From positions 56,162-120,161 of the forward strand of contig NZ_AOHZ01000061.1 of the NCBI RefSeq assembly GCF_000337215.1: DNA of 64,000 bases, read 5' to 3'. The notes below the pieces were generated by a model. The model saw only the letters and a list, made by a program, of their open reading frames with translations, was not told where the DNA came from and made no database searches. Positions 50,658 through 59,975 of this stretch are shown in pieces. This DNA comes from Natronolimnohabitans innermongolicus JCM 12255. GTDB taxonomy: Archaea; Halobacteriota; Halobacteria; Halobacteriales; Natrialbaceae. Made by a program: the position numbers and the translations under genes. Within the stretch, counting starts at the first letter, position 1; the number at the start of each line of letters is the position of its first letter.

Positions 50658-51956
50658 ATGTACGATCGGATCAAAGGGTTTCGTGACTTCTATCCCGGCG
50701 AGATGGGCGCCAGACGGGCGACCATCGACACGATAGAGGACGCCGCCCGTCGGTACGGCTTCCGCGAGATCGGGACGCCGGCCCTCGAGCGCGCGGAGCT
50801 GTGGACCGACAAGAGCGGCGACGACATCGTCGAGGAACTCTACTCCTTCGAGGACCAGGGCGGCCGTCACGTCACGCTGACGCCCGAGCTGACGCCGACC
50901 GTCGCGCGGATGGTCGTGGCGAAACAACAGGCGCTCTCGAAGCCGATCAAGTGGTTCTCGACGCGGCCGTTCTGGCGCTACGAGCAGGTCCAGCAGGGCC
51001 GCCAGCGCGAGTTCTACCAGACCAACGTGGACATCTTCGGCTCCGCGGAGCCCGAAGCGGACGCCGAGATCCTCGCGTGGGCCGCCGACGCGCTGACGAG
51101 TCTGGGGCTCACCGACGAGCACTTCGAGTTCCGCGTCTCCCACCGCGACATCCTCGGCGGCGTCTTCGAAAGCCTCGAGGCCGACGTCGACGTCGACGAC
51201 GCGATCCGCGCCGTCGACAAGTCGGACAAGCTCTCGACCGCCGAGTACCACGACCTGCTGATCGGCGCCGGGCTCTCCGCGGACCAGGCCGTCGAGGTCG
51301 ACGATCTGATCTCGAGCGGCGACCTCGAGGCCGTCGAATCGTTCGCCGACACCGAGCGCGTGACGGCGGCGATCGAGAACCTTCAGAACGTTCTCGACGC
51401 TGCGGCGGACTTCGGCGCCCGCGAGCACTGTACGATCTCGCTCGAGACGGCCCGCGGACTCGACTACTACACGGGCGTCGTCTTCGAGTGTTTCGACTCC
51501 ACCGGCGAGGTCTCGCGGTCGATCTTCGGTGGCGGGCGCTACGACGACCTCATCGAGTCCTTCGGCGGCCAGCCGACACCCGCGGTCGGCGTCGCGCCGG
51601 GACACGCCACGCTGGCGCTGCTCTGTCAGCGCGCGGGCGTCTGGCCCGAGGAGGCGGTGTCGACGGACTACTACGTGCTCCAGATCGGTGACACGCGCTC
51701 TGAGGCGGCTCGGATCTGTCGCGAACTGCGCGAGCGGGGCCACGTCGTCGAGACCGACGTCGCCGGTCGCTCCTTTGGCTCGCAGCTGAACTACGCGGAC
51801 TCGATCAACGCCGAGACGGTCGTCATCGTCGGCGAACAGGACCTGGCCAACGACGAGGTCACGATCAAGGACATGGACTCCGGCGACCAGACGCAGGTTC
51901 CCGTCGACGAGTTCCCCGGGGAGCTCGAGCGACCGACGTTCGACGAGTTCGCCTGA
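50658..51956 (+). CDS. hisS: Histidyl-tRNA synthetase
   Basis: 432 aa class II synthetase. Motif 2 region WFSTRPFWRYEQVQQGRQREFYQTNVDIFG, the His-binding ARGLDYYTGVVFE and GGGRYDDLIESFGGQPTPAVGVAPGH (motif 3) are all present. The C-terminal anticodon-binding domain begins near DYYVLQIGDTRSEAARICRELRERGHVVE. The start MYDRIKGFRDFYPGEM matches the family. Charges tRNA-His. Confidence 0.95.
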   Translation: MYDRIKGFRDFYPGEMGARRATIDTIEDAARRYGFREIGTPALERAELWTDKSGDDIVEELYSFEDQGGRHVTLTPELTPTVARMVVAKQQALSKPIKWFSTRPFWRYEQVQQGRQREFYQTNVDIFGSAEPEADAEILAWAADALTSLGLTDEHFEFRVSHRDILGGVFESLEADVDVDDAIRAVDKSDKLSTAEYHDLLIGAGLSADQAVEVDDLISSGDLEAVESFADTERVTAAIENLQNVLDAAADFGAREHCTISLETARGLDYYTGVVFECFDSTGEVSRSIFGGGRYDDLIESFGGQPTPAVGVAPGHATLALLCQRAGVWPEEAVSTDYYVLQIGDTRSEAARICRELRERGHVVETDVAGRSFGSQLNYADSINAETVVIVGEQDLANDEVTIKDMDSGDQTQVPVDEFPGELERPTFDEFA

Positions 51957-51978
51957 TACGGTTTACTGTCCGTCAGGT

Positions 51979-52014
51979 CCGGCGCACCCGCGACCCGGGC
52001 GGCGGGTGCGCCGG
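51979..52014 (+). terminator. 12-bp hairpin after hisS
   Basis: CCGGCGCACCCG (51979-51990) pairs perfectly with CGGGTGCGCCGG (52003-52014), enclosing a 12-nt loop. It begins 23 nt after the hisS stop codon. Its position suggests a 3'-UTR end or stability element; no poly-T follows, so termination activity is inference. Confidence 0.5.
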
Positions 52015-52034
52015 GACATCGGGACATCGGGACA
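52012..52034. repeat. Three direct copies of CGGGACAT (last partial)
   Basis: CGGGACAT at 52012-52019 and 52020-52027, then CGGGACA at 52028-52034, continuing from the hairpin's right arm. Short slippage-type repeat between hisS and the HTH regulator gene. Confidence 0.75.
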
Positions 52035-52140
52035 GCAATCCGTATGAGTCACTCGACTCGTCTGCATTGCCCGAGAGACGACGAGAGAACGGCACCGGCT
52101 CGCTGCATCGGATTCTCCGCTCTCGGGAGATATCACGAGC

Positions 52141-52147
52141 TATTTTT
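52141..52147 (+). promoter_or_regulatory. TATA-like box of the Bat-type regulator gene
   Basis: TATTTTT centred 27 nt before ATG 52171. It decides the start against the ATG at 52147, which lies at the box itself. Confidence 0.65.
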
Positions 52148-52170
52148 TGTCGGTCACGAAACGAACGCCC

Positions 52171-52875
52171 ATGGCAACGGCCGTGGTCGTTCGACTCCCG
52201 CTTGCCGAGATTCCGCTCGGGGCGGTACTCGAGCGCGATTTCGCTCGTCGGATCGAATTCGAACGCGTCGTCCCGAGCGACGGAGATACCGTCCCGTTCT
52301 TCTGGCTCTGGGACGTCGCCGACGACGGCGTCGAGGAGGCGATCCGCGAGACGGAGATGGTCCGCTCGCTCGAGGAGATCTCTCGGACCGCGGCGGGGCG
52401 ACTCTACCGGGCCGAGTGGAGCGAATCGATCGAGGGGTTCGTTCGGAGCGTCGGCGAAATCGGCGTCACGATCACGGCGGGGAACGGAACGAGTTCCGGC
52501 TGGGAGTTCGAACTCCGATTCGCGGATCGCGAGCAGGTTCGAACGTTTCAGACCTACTGCGAGGAGCGCGGCGTTGACCTCGAAATCGTTCGGATCTACA
52601 CCGTCCGCGAGGGGACGCCCGGAGCCGGAACCGGAAACGGGAACGGCGCGACCGACTACGGGCTCACCGACGAGCAACGCGAGACACTCCAGCGGGCGTA
52701 CGCCGAGGGCTACTTCGACCGGCCGCGTGGCGTCACGCAATCCGAACTCGCCGAGGAGTTCGGGGTCGGCCAGCGCTCGATCTCGAGCCGGCTCCGTCAC
52801 GGACTCGGAACGCTTGTCGGGTCCACCGTCGCGGCGGGCCTCAAGGAGGGGGAGGACGGCGACGGTTCGGAGTGA
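52171..52875 (+). CDS. Bacterioopsin-activator-type HTH transcriptional regulator
   Basis: 234 aa. The N-terminal about 150 residues form the Bat-associated sensor domain (VVRLPLAEIPLGAVLERDF, FFWLWDVADDGVEEAIRETEMVRSLEEIS, EFELRFADREQVRTFQTYCEERGVDLEIVRIY). The C-terminal HTH_10 domain reads LTDEQRETLQRAYAEGYFDRPRGVTQSELAEEFGVGQRSISSRLRHG. Members control metabolic or stress genes in haloarchaea. Its target is unknown; the sulfatase-like gene starts 90 nt downstream in the same direction and is the nearest candidate. Confidence 0.9.
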   Translation: MATAVVVRLPLAEIPLGAVLERDFARRIEFERVVPSDGDTVPFFWLWDVADDGVEEAIRETEMVRSLEEISRTAAGRLYRAEWSESIEGFVRSVGEIGVTITAGNGTSSGWEFELRFADREQVRTFQTYCEERGVDLEIVRIYTVREGTPGAGTGNGNGATDYGLTDEQRETLQRAYAEGYFDRPRGVTQSELAEEFGVGQRSISSRLRHGLGTLVGSTVAAGLKEGEDGDGSE

Positions 52876-52965
52876 ACGAGCCCGTCCGGAACGATCGAGC
52901 CGCGACGGTGGCAGGTCCGAGTCGCAGGGCCCATCATTAACTACCGCGTCGGCGTACGACGCCCG

Positions 52966-54474
52966 ATGGCCGACGCCGACAGCCGTCCGAACGTTCTCTT
53001 CGTCCTCACAGACCAGGAGCGATACGACTGCAGCGCGCCCGAGGGACCGCCGGTCGAGACCGAAGCGATGGATCGGCTCTCGAGCGAAGGGATGCGCTTT
53101 ACGCAGGCGACGACGCCGATCAGCATCTGTACGAGCGCCCGCGCGTCGCTCATGACCGGACTGTTTCCCCACGGACACGGGATGTTAAACAATAGCCACG
53201 AGGCCGACGCGATCCGCCCCAACTTACCGCCGGAGCTGCCGACGTTCTCGGAGCTGCTGGCCGACAGCGGTTACGACCTGAGCTACACCGGAAAGTGGCA
53301 CGTGGGCCGCGATCAGACGCCCGAAGAGTTCGGCTTTTCCTACCTCGGCGGCAGCGACAAACACCACGACGACATCGACGAGGCGTTCCGCGAGTACCGC
53401 GCCGAGCGGGGCGTTCCGGTCGACGAGGTCGATCTCGAGGACGAACTCTACACGGGCGACGATCCGCGAGACGACAGCGAGGGAACGTTCGTCGCCGCGA
53501 AAACGCCGGTCGACGTCGAGGGAACCCGCGCGTACTTCCTTGCCGAGCGGACGATCGATGCAATCGAGGCGCACGCGGACGCGGCGGACGGGGCGGGGGA
53601 ACGCGAAGACGGGGACGACGCTCCGTTCTTCCACCGCGCCGACTTCTACGGTCCCCACCACCCCTACGTCGTCCCCGAGCCCTACGCCTCGATGTACGAT
53701 CCCGACGAGATCGAACCGCCCGAGAGCTACGCCGAAACGTACGACGGGAAACCGCAGGTCCACGAAAACTACCTGCACTATCGCGGTGCCGACGGCCTCG
53801 AGTGGGACCACTGGGCCGAGGCCATCGCGAAGTACTGGGGGTTCGTCACGATGATCGACGAGCAACTCGAGCGGATCCTCGAAACGCTCGAGGACCGCGG
53901 GCTGGCCGACGAGACGGTCGTCGTCCACGCCGCCGATCACGGCGACTTCGTCGGCGCTCACCGCCAGTTCAACAAGGGACCGCTGATGTACGACGACACC
54001 TACCGGATCCCGCTGCAGATTCGGTGGCCCGGCGTGACCGAACCGGGAACGACCTGTGAGGCCCCCGTCCACCTCCACGATCTGGCGTCGACGTTCCTCG
54101 AGATCGGCGGCGTCGACGTCCCCGACTCGTTCGACTCGCGGAGTCTGGTCCCGCTGCTCGAGGCCGGCGGCGACTCGACTCGCGTTCCGGCGGCGTGGCC
54201 CGACGCCACCTTCGCCCAGTACCACGGCGACGAGTTTGGCCTCTATACGCAGCGGATGGTCCGGACGAAGCGGTACAAATACGTCTACAACGGGCCGGAC
54301 GTCGACGAACTGTACGATCTCGAGGCCGATTCCGCCGAACTGCAGAATCTGATCGACCATCCCGCGTACGGCGACGTCCGCGAGGAAATGCGCGAGCGAC
54401 TGATCGAGTGGATGCGCGAAACGGACGACCCGAATCAGGGCTGGGTGCCGGACGTGCTTCGGTCCGCGACGTAG
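52966..54474 (+). CDS. Sulfatase-family hydrolase with C-T-S-A-R active-site motif
   Basis: 502 aa of the sulfatase fold. N-terminal metal site PNVLFVLTDQERYDCSAPEG. The signature reads ICTSARASLMTGLFPHGHGML: Cys55 and Arg59 are kept but the central Pro of CxPxR is Ser. Later motifs are SYTGKWHVGRDQ, VVHAADHGDFVGAHRQFNKGP and VRTKRYKYVYNGPDVDELYDL. It should still be a formylglycine-type enzyme because Cys and Arg are intact, acting on sulfate, phosphate or phosphonate esters. No signal peptide. No maturation enzyme nearby. Confidence 0.87.
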   Translation: MADADSRPNVLFVLTDQERYDCSAPEGPPVETEAMDRLSSEGMRFTQATTPISICTSARASLMTGLFPHGHGMLNNSHEADAIRPNLPPELPTFSELLADSGYDLSYTGKWHVGRDQTPEEFGFSYLGGSDKHHDDIDEAFREYRAERGVPVDEVDLEDELYTGDDPRDDSEGTFVAAKTPVDVEGTRAYFLAERTIDAIEAHADAADGAGEREDGDDAPFFHRADFYGPHHPYVVPEPYASMYDPDEIEPPESYAETYDGKPQVHENYLHYRGADGLEWDHWAEAIAKYWGFVTMIDEQLERILETLEDRGLADETVVVHAADHGDFVGAHRQFNKGPLMYDDTYRIPLQIRWPGVTEPGTTCEAPVHLHDLASTFLEIGGVDVPDSFDSRSLVPLLEAGGDSTRVPAAWPDATFAQYHGDEFGLYTQRMVRTKRYKYVYNGPDVDELYDLEADSAELQNLIDHPAYGDVREEMRERLIEWMRETDDPNQGWVPDVLRSAT

Positions 54475-54645
54475 CGTGGACGCGTACCACCGGCCGGCTC
54501 GTGTCGGAGCGACGAAATGACGAAAAGTCCACAACTGATCGGTGGTTCAAACACCGCCTGGATATAGCCATCACAGATAAATGACTTCACATCCGAGGAC
54601 GAACGGCTATTCCTTCTCAGGTTCACGAATGAAAAGAATCTACGA

Positions 54646-57336
54646 ATGTTCGCTATATCGAACGGAGATAGCCAGTCGGGCCGTCGTCGACTGACGGCAG
54701 TCGGCGTGCTCGCACTGCTATTTATCGTGTCCGTTGGTACCGTAGTGGGGCCGATTGCCGCGGGTGGACTCGGCGGCGCTGCCGCCGTGTCGGATCAGCC
54801 GGACGAACACGCAGTCGAGAACGCCCCGCTCGAGACGGCAGAACACCAGTCAGCGACGTCTGAAACGCTCGCATCGGCGTCGACTGGCGAATCGGATTAC
54901 GAAGTCGTGCCGTCGAACGCGAGCGCAGCGCCGGGGGAGCGCGTCACGGTAGACATCGACGCTCGCACGCTGATCGACGACCACGACGATGCGGACATTA
55001 CGGGATACGACCTCCACGTCGAGTACGACGACGACCACCTCGCCTTCACGGGCGCCGAAACGTACCTCGACGACGACGAGGAACTCGAGGTCGATTCGGG
55101 AGACGGTACGGCCGCCGTCGAGTGGACGCCAAGCGGCTTCGAGATCATCGGGGACAGCATCGTCGGCGCGATAACCGGCGGCGACGCGTCGCCGAACATG
55201 GACGTCACGCTCGTCACGCTCGAGTTCGCCGTGGTCGGCGACCCCGGCGAAACGGCCGCCGTCGACGTCGACGACGCCTCGACGATGTGGAGCGGCGTGA
55301 CCGGCCTCTCCGAGTACGACAATGACGACGTCAGGTGGGGCTCGAGCACCGTCACGGTCGAGGGCGAGCCGAGCGACGGGGAGAACGGAGACGGCGAGAA
55401 CGGGGAGGACGACGATGAAAACGAGAGCGACCAGCGAGGGCACGCCGAATTCACGGCTACCGGCCAGGGCGGCTACATCTCGTTCGACGAAGCGAGCCAG
55501 AGCGACGCCGAGAGCGAGGGCGTCGCGTTCCCGAGCGAAGCCGACGGCGAGACGATTCAGATGGAGGGGATCGTCCTCGAGGACGGAACCTGGGAGTCGA
55601 CCGGCGTTTCGTTCCCGACGCTCGATGCCGGTCCGGTCGACGCCGAAGTAGAGGCCCGCGACGGTCTCTCCGGGGAGATCGACCGGGAGACGGGGGCGAT
55701 GACGCTCGAGGGCGAGTTGACGGTTCTCGTCGACGGTGACGAGGATCGGCAGTTCAGCTTCGATATCGCCGGAACGACGGGAGACAGCGGCGAACTGCGC
55801 GGCGCCGGCGAGGTCGACGGCGACGAGTTGGCGGTGACGCTCGTCGACAACGAGTTCCTCGTCGAGGACACGACCGGCGATACGGTTATCGACAGCGCGC
55901 TCGGCTTGCCGTCGACCCAGGCGGGCAACAACTGGTTCGAACTCGATCTCGACCTCGACGTCGACGAGACCGAATCGCCCACCGGAACGGTCGAGGGCGT
56001 CGTCGCGGACGAAGACGGCGAGCCGATCGACGGCGCAACCGTCGAGACCGAAGATGGGCTCACGTCGACGCAAACCGACGCTTACGGGACGTACGACCTC
56101 GTCCTCGATCCGGGGACCGCCGAACTACAGGTCGACGCAGAGGGGTACGCCGAGACGACCGTCGAGATCGACGTCGCCGAAGCCGAGACGACCGAGCGAG
56201 ATATCACGCTCGAGGCGGCCGACGCCGAGTTCGACGTCTCGGTCGACGCCGAGGACGCGAGCCCCGGCGAGACGGCGACGGTAACCGGGACCGTCGAGAA
56301 CGCCGGCGACGGCGCCGGAACGCAGGACGTCACCGTCTCGGCCGGCGACGAATCGGTCACCGAGACCGTCGAGCTAGGGCCCGGCGAGTCGGAGACCGTG
56401 ACCCTCGAGTGGGACGTCGAGGACGACGTCGACGAGTACACGGCCGGGATCGAAAGCGACGACGACAGCGCGACGACTGCCGGTGACGTCGTCGACTCCG
56501 ACGGTGGTGACGCCGACGATGGCGACGGAGACGACGGCGACGAGGTCGACGTCGACGAGGACGACGACACGTTCGTCGCTCACAGTCAGGGCGGGTTCAT
56601 CTCCTTCGCCGAAGATGCAGACCGCGACGAGGCGCTCGCGGAGGGCCTCGAGTTCCCGACCCAGGGTGAAGACGACGAGCACATCCGGATCGTGGGCGTC
56701 GTCGACGACGGCGAGTGGGAGTCGACCAGCATCGTCTTCCCGAACCTCGAGACCGATTCGGGTATCGAAGCCGAAGTGTCCGCGCCGAACGGTCTCGAGG
56801 GCGAAATCGACGAGGAGAGCGGTGAGATGACCGTCCGCGGCGAACTCGAGGTCGCGATCGAGGGCGATTCCAGCAGGCAGTTCGCCTTCGATATCGACAC
56901 GACGACCGGGACGAGCGGCGCTCTCGATGGCAGCGCGGAGTTCGACGACGAGGGCGAGAACGCGGCGGTGACGCTCGTCGACAACGAGTTCCTCGTCGAG
57001 GATACGACGGGCGACAGCATCATCGATTCGGAGCTCGACCTGCCCGCGGACGACGCGGGAACGAACTGGTTCGAACTCGATCTCGATCTCGAACTCGACG
57101 TCGACGAGGAGACGGCCGAAGAGGCGAGCGAGGGCGGCTCCGACGAAAGCGACGGATCTGACGACGAACCCGAAGCGCCGTCGACCGGGAGCGCCTCGAC
57201 CATCGTGACCGGAATCGGCTACATCGTCGGGGCACTCGGCGCGGTTTCGGCCGTCGGCGCGCTCGGTGTGGGACTGTTCCGACGATTCGCCGCTGGTGCA
57301 TCGTCAGACAGCGTCGAGTTGACCCGTTACGACTAG
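54646..57336 (+). CDS. Large cell-surface protein with cohesin-like and duplicated modules
   Basis: 896 aa. Signal peptide (about 1-48: RRRLTAVGVLALLFIVSVGTV). Residues about 85-235 form a cohesin-like domain (YEVVPSNASAAPGERVTVDI, YDLHVEYDDDHLAFTGAE, VTLVTLEFAVVGDPG). A module at about 266-440 is repeated at 642-818, both ending in VTLVDNEFLVEDTTGD and NWFELDLDL. Between the copies are a carboxypeptidase-regulatory-like domain (446-524: GTVEGVVADEDGEPIDGATVE) and a CARDB-like domain (528-608: VDAEDASPGETATVTGTVENAGDG). A Ser/Asp/Glu linker, membrane helix (about 850-880) and short basic/acidic tail end the protein. Probably a membrane-anchored adhesin or polymer-binding protein. Confidence 0.82.
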   Translation: MFAISNGDSQSGRRRLTAVGVLALLFIVSVGTVVGPIAAGGLGGAAAVSDQPDEHAVENAPLETAEHQSATSETLASASTGESDYEVVPSNASAAPGERVTVDIDARTLIDDHDDADITGYDLHVEYDDDHLAFTGAETYLDDDEELEVDSGDGTAAVEWTPSGFEIIGDSIVGAITGGDASPNMDVTLVTLEFAVVGDPGETAAVDVDDASTMWSGVTGLSEYDNDDVRWGSSTVTVEGEPSDGENGDGENGEDDDENESDQRGHAEFTATGQGGYISFDEASQSDAESEGVAFPSEADGETIQMEGIVLEDGTWESTGVSFPTLDAGPVDAEVEARDGLSGEIDRETGAMTLEGELTVLVDGDEDRQFSFDIAGTTGDSGELRGAGEVDGDELAVTLVDNEFLVEDTTGDTVIDSALGLPSTQAGNNWFELDLDLDVDETESPTGTVEGVVADEDGEPIDGATVETEDGLTSTQTDAYGTYDLVLDPGTAELQVDAEGYAETTVEIDVAEAETTERDITLEAADAEFDVSVDAEDASPGETATVTGTVENAGDGAGTQDVTVSAGDESVTETVELGPGESETVTLEWDVEDDVDEYTAGIESDDDSATTAGDVVDSDGGDADDGDGDDGDEVDVDEDDDTFVAHSQGGFISFAEDADRDEALAEGLEFPTQGEDDEHIRIVGVVDDGEWESTSIVFPNLETDSGIEAEVSAPNGLEGEIDEESGEMTVRGELEVAIEGDSSRQFAFDIDTTTGTSGALDGSAEFDDEGENAAVTLVDNEFLVEDTTGDSIIDSELDLPADDAGTNWFELDLDLELDVDEETAEEASEGGSDESDGSDDEPEAPSTGSASTIVTGIGYIVGALGAVSAVGALGVGLFRRFAAGASSDSVELTRYD

Positions 57337-57745
57337 GGAATTGAAGCGGGAAACGGCGGATGCTCTCTGTCCACCATTTCCCGCTTCTCCGGGACGTCGT
57401 GACGGTAGCTCCAAGTGCTGTTGGTGGTCGAGGCGAATCCGCCGCCCCGCAGGGTGGCAGCGGATTCGCCGACTACGCCGTCGTCTCGTTGCATCTGAGA
57501 CCGTCTTCTCGGTGAGTAAGCGTACGCTTGGAAAGGCGTGCGTGAGCGAAGTTGGCACCGTGAATCACGTGAAATCGTTCAGATGTGTGTCGTCTCCAAC
57601 ACCAAGCGTGCTGTGTGCTAGCTAAGTACAGTAAAGTATGGCGATTCATCACGGCCGCCGATTCGGATCGTAACGAACGCCGAACGATTCTCCCCGCGGC
57701 CGGTTCCGAACAGGCCGAGCGGCTATTGCACTGTGGCGCCTCGTT
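57337..57745. other. 409-nt non-coding region with two long hairpins
   Basis: Hairpin 1: GAAGCGGGAAA (57343-57353) with TTTCCCGCTTC (57377-57387), 11 bp, 23-nt loop. Hairpin 2: GGCGAATCCGC (57432-57442) with GCGGATTCGCC (57460-57470), 11 bp, 17-nt loop that can form further pairs. Frames on both strands across 57300-57625 are Arg/Ser/Cys-rich and do not look like proteins. The GC content drops towards 57600. Could be the 3' end of the surface-protein mRNA or the remnant of an insertion sequence; I could not identify transposase residues. Confidence 0.45.
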
Positions 57746-59887
57746 TCACCCGTTGTGCAACAGCTGCGCCCGGCACTCGGGGCAGTACCGGAAGATGCTC
57801 TCCGCGGCGTGGGGTGCGAGGCTCTCCACGCGATCGCCGACCCGTTTTTCGATCGCGTCGGCGGTCGCCTCGCTCGTGTACTGGCGGCCGCAGCCGGCAC
57901 ACGAGAGCATCGACCCCTCGTAGACCCGCGTCCACGCGGGCTCGGGGTCGTCCGCCGCGCCGTTTTCGGGTAGCATGGTCAGATCGAGTCCCTGCTCGAC
58001 GCTCATCACGTTCTCGACGCAGACCTCTTCGCAGAGCCCGCAGTTGACACAGCGCTCGTGGTTGAACTCGAGGCCGTCGTCGGTTCGCCGGAGGGCGTCG
58101 GTCGGACAGTAGTTCGTACACGTCGGCGTAAGCGTACAGCCGTCGTCGACCGTGACGACGCCGAAGTTCTCGAGGCCGCGGACGACCTCTCGCTCGGGCT
58201 CGGCGTGCGCTACGATCGCGCGAACGCTCTCTAAGGCCCAGGCGTGGGTGTCGAACTCGGGAGTCTCGCGCTCCTCGTCGTCCAGTTCGCCGCTGGCCTC
58301 GTGCTCGCCGACCGGCACCGGCGAGGCCTCGAGTTCGGTGACGGCGAACTGCGAGAGTGCTTCGACGAACGCTTCGGGATCGGCGGGGTCGGGCGCGAAA
58401 AACGAGACGCGCTCGCCGAGTCCGAGGTCGGTCGTCGCCCGGTTGACGCGGCGGACCAGTTCGGCCTTCGGATCGGGCCCCGAGTGGAGACAGCTCCCGC
58501 CGCAGCCGACGATGGCGACGCCGTCCGCGCCGGCCGCCAGCGCGTGGAGGACGTGCGCTTCGCCGACCGTGTCGGTGCAGTTGACGTCGACGGGAAGGAT
58601 CGGCGGGTACTCGAGGTCGGCCCGGCCGGCGGCCGCCAGTCGGCCGTACTCCCGGATTGCCTCGCCGGCGCGCTCCGAGCAGACGAAGGCGACGATCGGC
58701 GTTTCGATGCTCGCACTCGAGCCGCCGAGCAGGCCGCTGACGAAGCCGTCGCCGCCGGTCGGCGCGAGCAGCGCCTCGACCTCGCGGGCGATGCGCTCGT
58801 TGCTCGGCTCCTCGAGTCGGGTCGCGCCCGTCGGACAGACGCTGGTGCAGGCCCCGCAGTTCTGACAGCTGTCGAGGTGGAACTCGACCTCGTCGATCGC
58901 GACGCGTTCGGCCGCGCCGTGGGGACAGGCGTCCGAACAGGCGGTACAGCCCTGCTCACCCGAGCCGGCGCCCGAGGCACAGACGTCCATCTCGAGATCG
59001 AGGAAGTCCGGGCCTTCGAAGCCGCCCAGCAGCCGTTCGACCTCGTCGATCGTCCCCGGAGTGACCGTGCCGGTGTGGAATCCGCGTTGGCCGCCGACGG
59101 TGCCGTCGTCGCCGTCGGGGTAGATCACCTGGTCGCAGCCGATCGTCCGCTGCACTCCGTCCATCTCGATGGCGTCGGTCGGACAGACCTCGGTCCACTC
59201 GCCGTCGGGCGCGTCCGGATCGATATCGACGGGACGGCGCGTCACCAGCCCGTCCGGGCCGGCGCGGACGCACTTCATACAGGAGATGCAGTCGTCGGTC
59301 ACCCGAGCCTCGAGCGTCACCTCGAACTCGCCGTACGTGCCGTCGACGTCGACGACGCGGCCGCGTTCGACGGTGACGCCCTCGAGGTCGGCGTCGGTCG
59401 CCGCCAGCTCCCGGCCGTCGGCGAGCAGGGTGACGTCCGCCGCGCCGGCGATGGCGTCGGCCGCGTCGGCGTCGCCCACGACGACGACCTCGTGACCGGC
59501 GCGGTGGATCGACGACCGCGGCATCGACTCCGTTCGTCGGCCGGCCAGCGCCGCGTTGACGAGCCGCGAGGTCTTGGCGGTCGCGGCCTCCCGTTCGTGG
59601 ACCCAGCCCGCGCTCTCGCGCTGATCGACGAAGGTGACGTCTTCGGGGAAGATCCCGTTCTCCTCGGCGACGCGCTCGATCTTCTCCTGGGCCTTCGCCT
59701 CCGGACAGGTGACGACTAGTTCGTCCAGGTCGTACTCTTCAGCGAGCTGGTCGACGGCGCCGAGTGTCTCCCCACAGAGCAGCCGCGAACTCGCCGCCAC
59801 CGCCACGCCCTCGACGTCGTCCCGCGCCTCCTCGAGGTCGACGTCACAGGTCCCGGCACACGAGCAGAGGAACGCACCCACGTTCAT
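57746..59887 (-). CDS. HdrA/MvhD-like multi-iron-sulfur protein with C-terminal zinc ribbon
   Basis: 713 aa. N-terminal NVGAFLCSCAGTC and LLCGETLG match the start of heterodisulfide-reductase HdrA. The following Rossmann part (EVVVVGDADAADAIAGAADVTLLADG) has lost the GxGxxG of a FAD site. Iron-sulfur motifs: CISCMKC with a later CP; CTACSDACPHGA; CQNCGACTSVCPTGA; and after a hydrogenase-delta (MvhD/FrhD-type) domain (IVAFVCSERAGEAI, VDVNCTD, IVGCGGSCLHSG) a last CTNYCPTDALRR plus CVNCGLCEEVCVENV. The C-terminus has CAGCGRQY and YCPECRAQL. Likely a cytoplasmic electron-transfer hub; redox partners unknown. ATG at 59885-59887 chosen. Confidence 0.85.
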   Translation of the reverse strand: MNVGAFLCSCAGTCDVDLEEARDDVEGVAVAASSRLLCGETLGAVDQLAEEYDLDELVVTCPEAKAQEKIERVAEENGIFPEDVTFVDQRESAGWVHEREAATAKTSRLVNAALAGRRTESMPRSSIHRAGHEVVVVGDADAADAIAGAADVTLLADGRELAATDADLEGVTVERGRVVDVDGTYGEFEVTLEARVTDDCISCMKCVRAGPDGLVTRRPVDIDPDAPDGEWTEVCPTDAIEMDGVQRTIGCDQVIYPDGDDGTVGGQRGFHTGTVTPGTIDEVERLLGGFEGPDFLDLEMDVCASGAGSGEQGCTACSDACPHGAAERVAIDEVEFHLDSCQNCGACTSVCPTGATRLEEPSNERIAREVEALLAPTGGDGFVSGLLGGSSASIETPIVAFVCSERAGEAIREYGRLAAAGRADLEYPPILPVDVNCTDTVGEAHVLHALAAGADGVAIVGCGGSCLHSGPDPKAELVRRVNRATTDLGLGERVSFFAPDPADPEAFVEALSQFAVTELEASPVPVGEHEASGELDDEERETPEFDTHAWALESVRAIVAHAEPEREVVRGLENFGVVTVDDGCTLTPTCTNYCPTDALRRTDDGLEFNHERCVNCGLCEEVCVENVMSVEQGLDLTMLPENGAADDPEPAWTRVYEGSMLSCAGCGRQYTSEATADAIEKRVGDRVESLAPHAAESIFRYCPECRAQLLHNG

Positions 59888-59975
59888 AGTGAACACGTAA
59901 CGTGGCTATCGGAGGTAAACCTGTTGTGGTATCCGATTCACTGAGAGTCCGTCCGACGCCGGCTGTCGGTCGCGC

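Noticed and set aside
57341..57625. Plus-strand frame of 94 codons after the surface protein
   Set aside because: Cys/Arg/Ser-rich, crosses both hairpins and shows no transposase residues.
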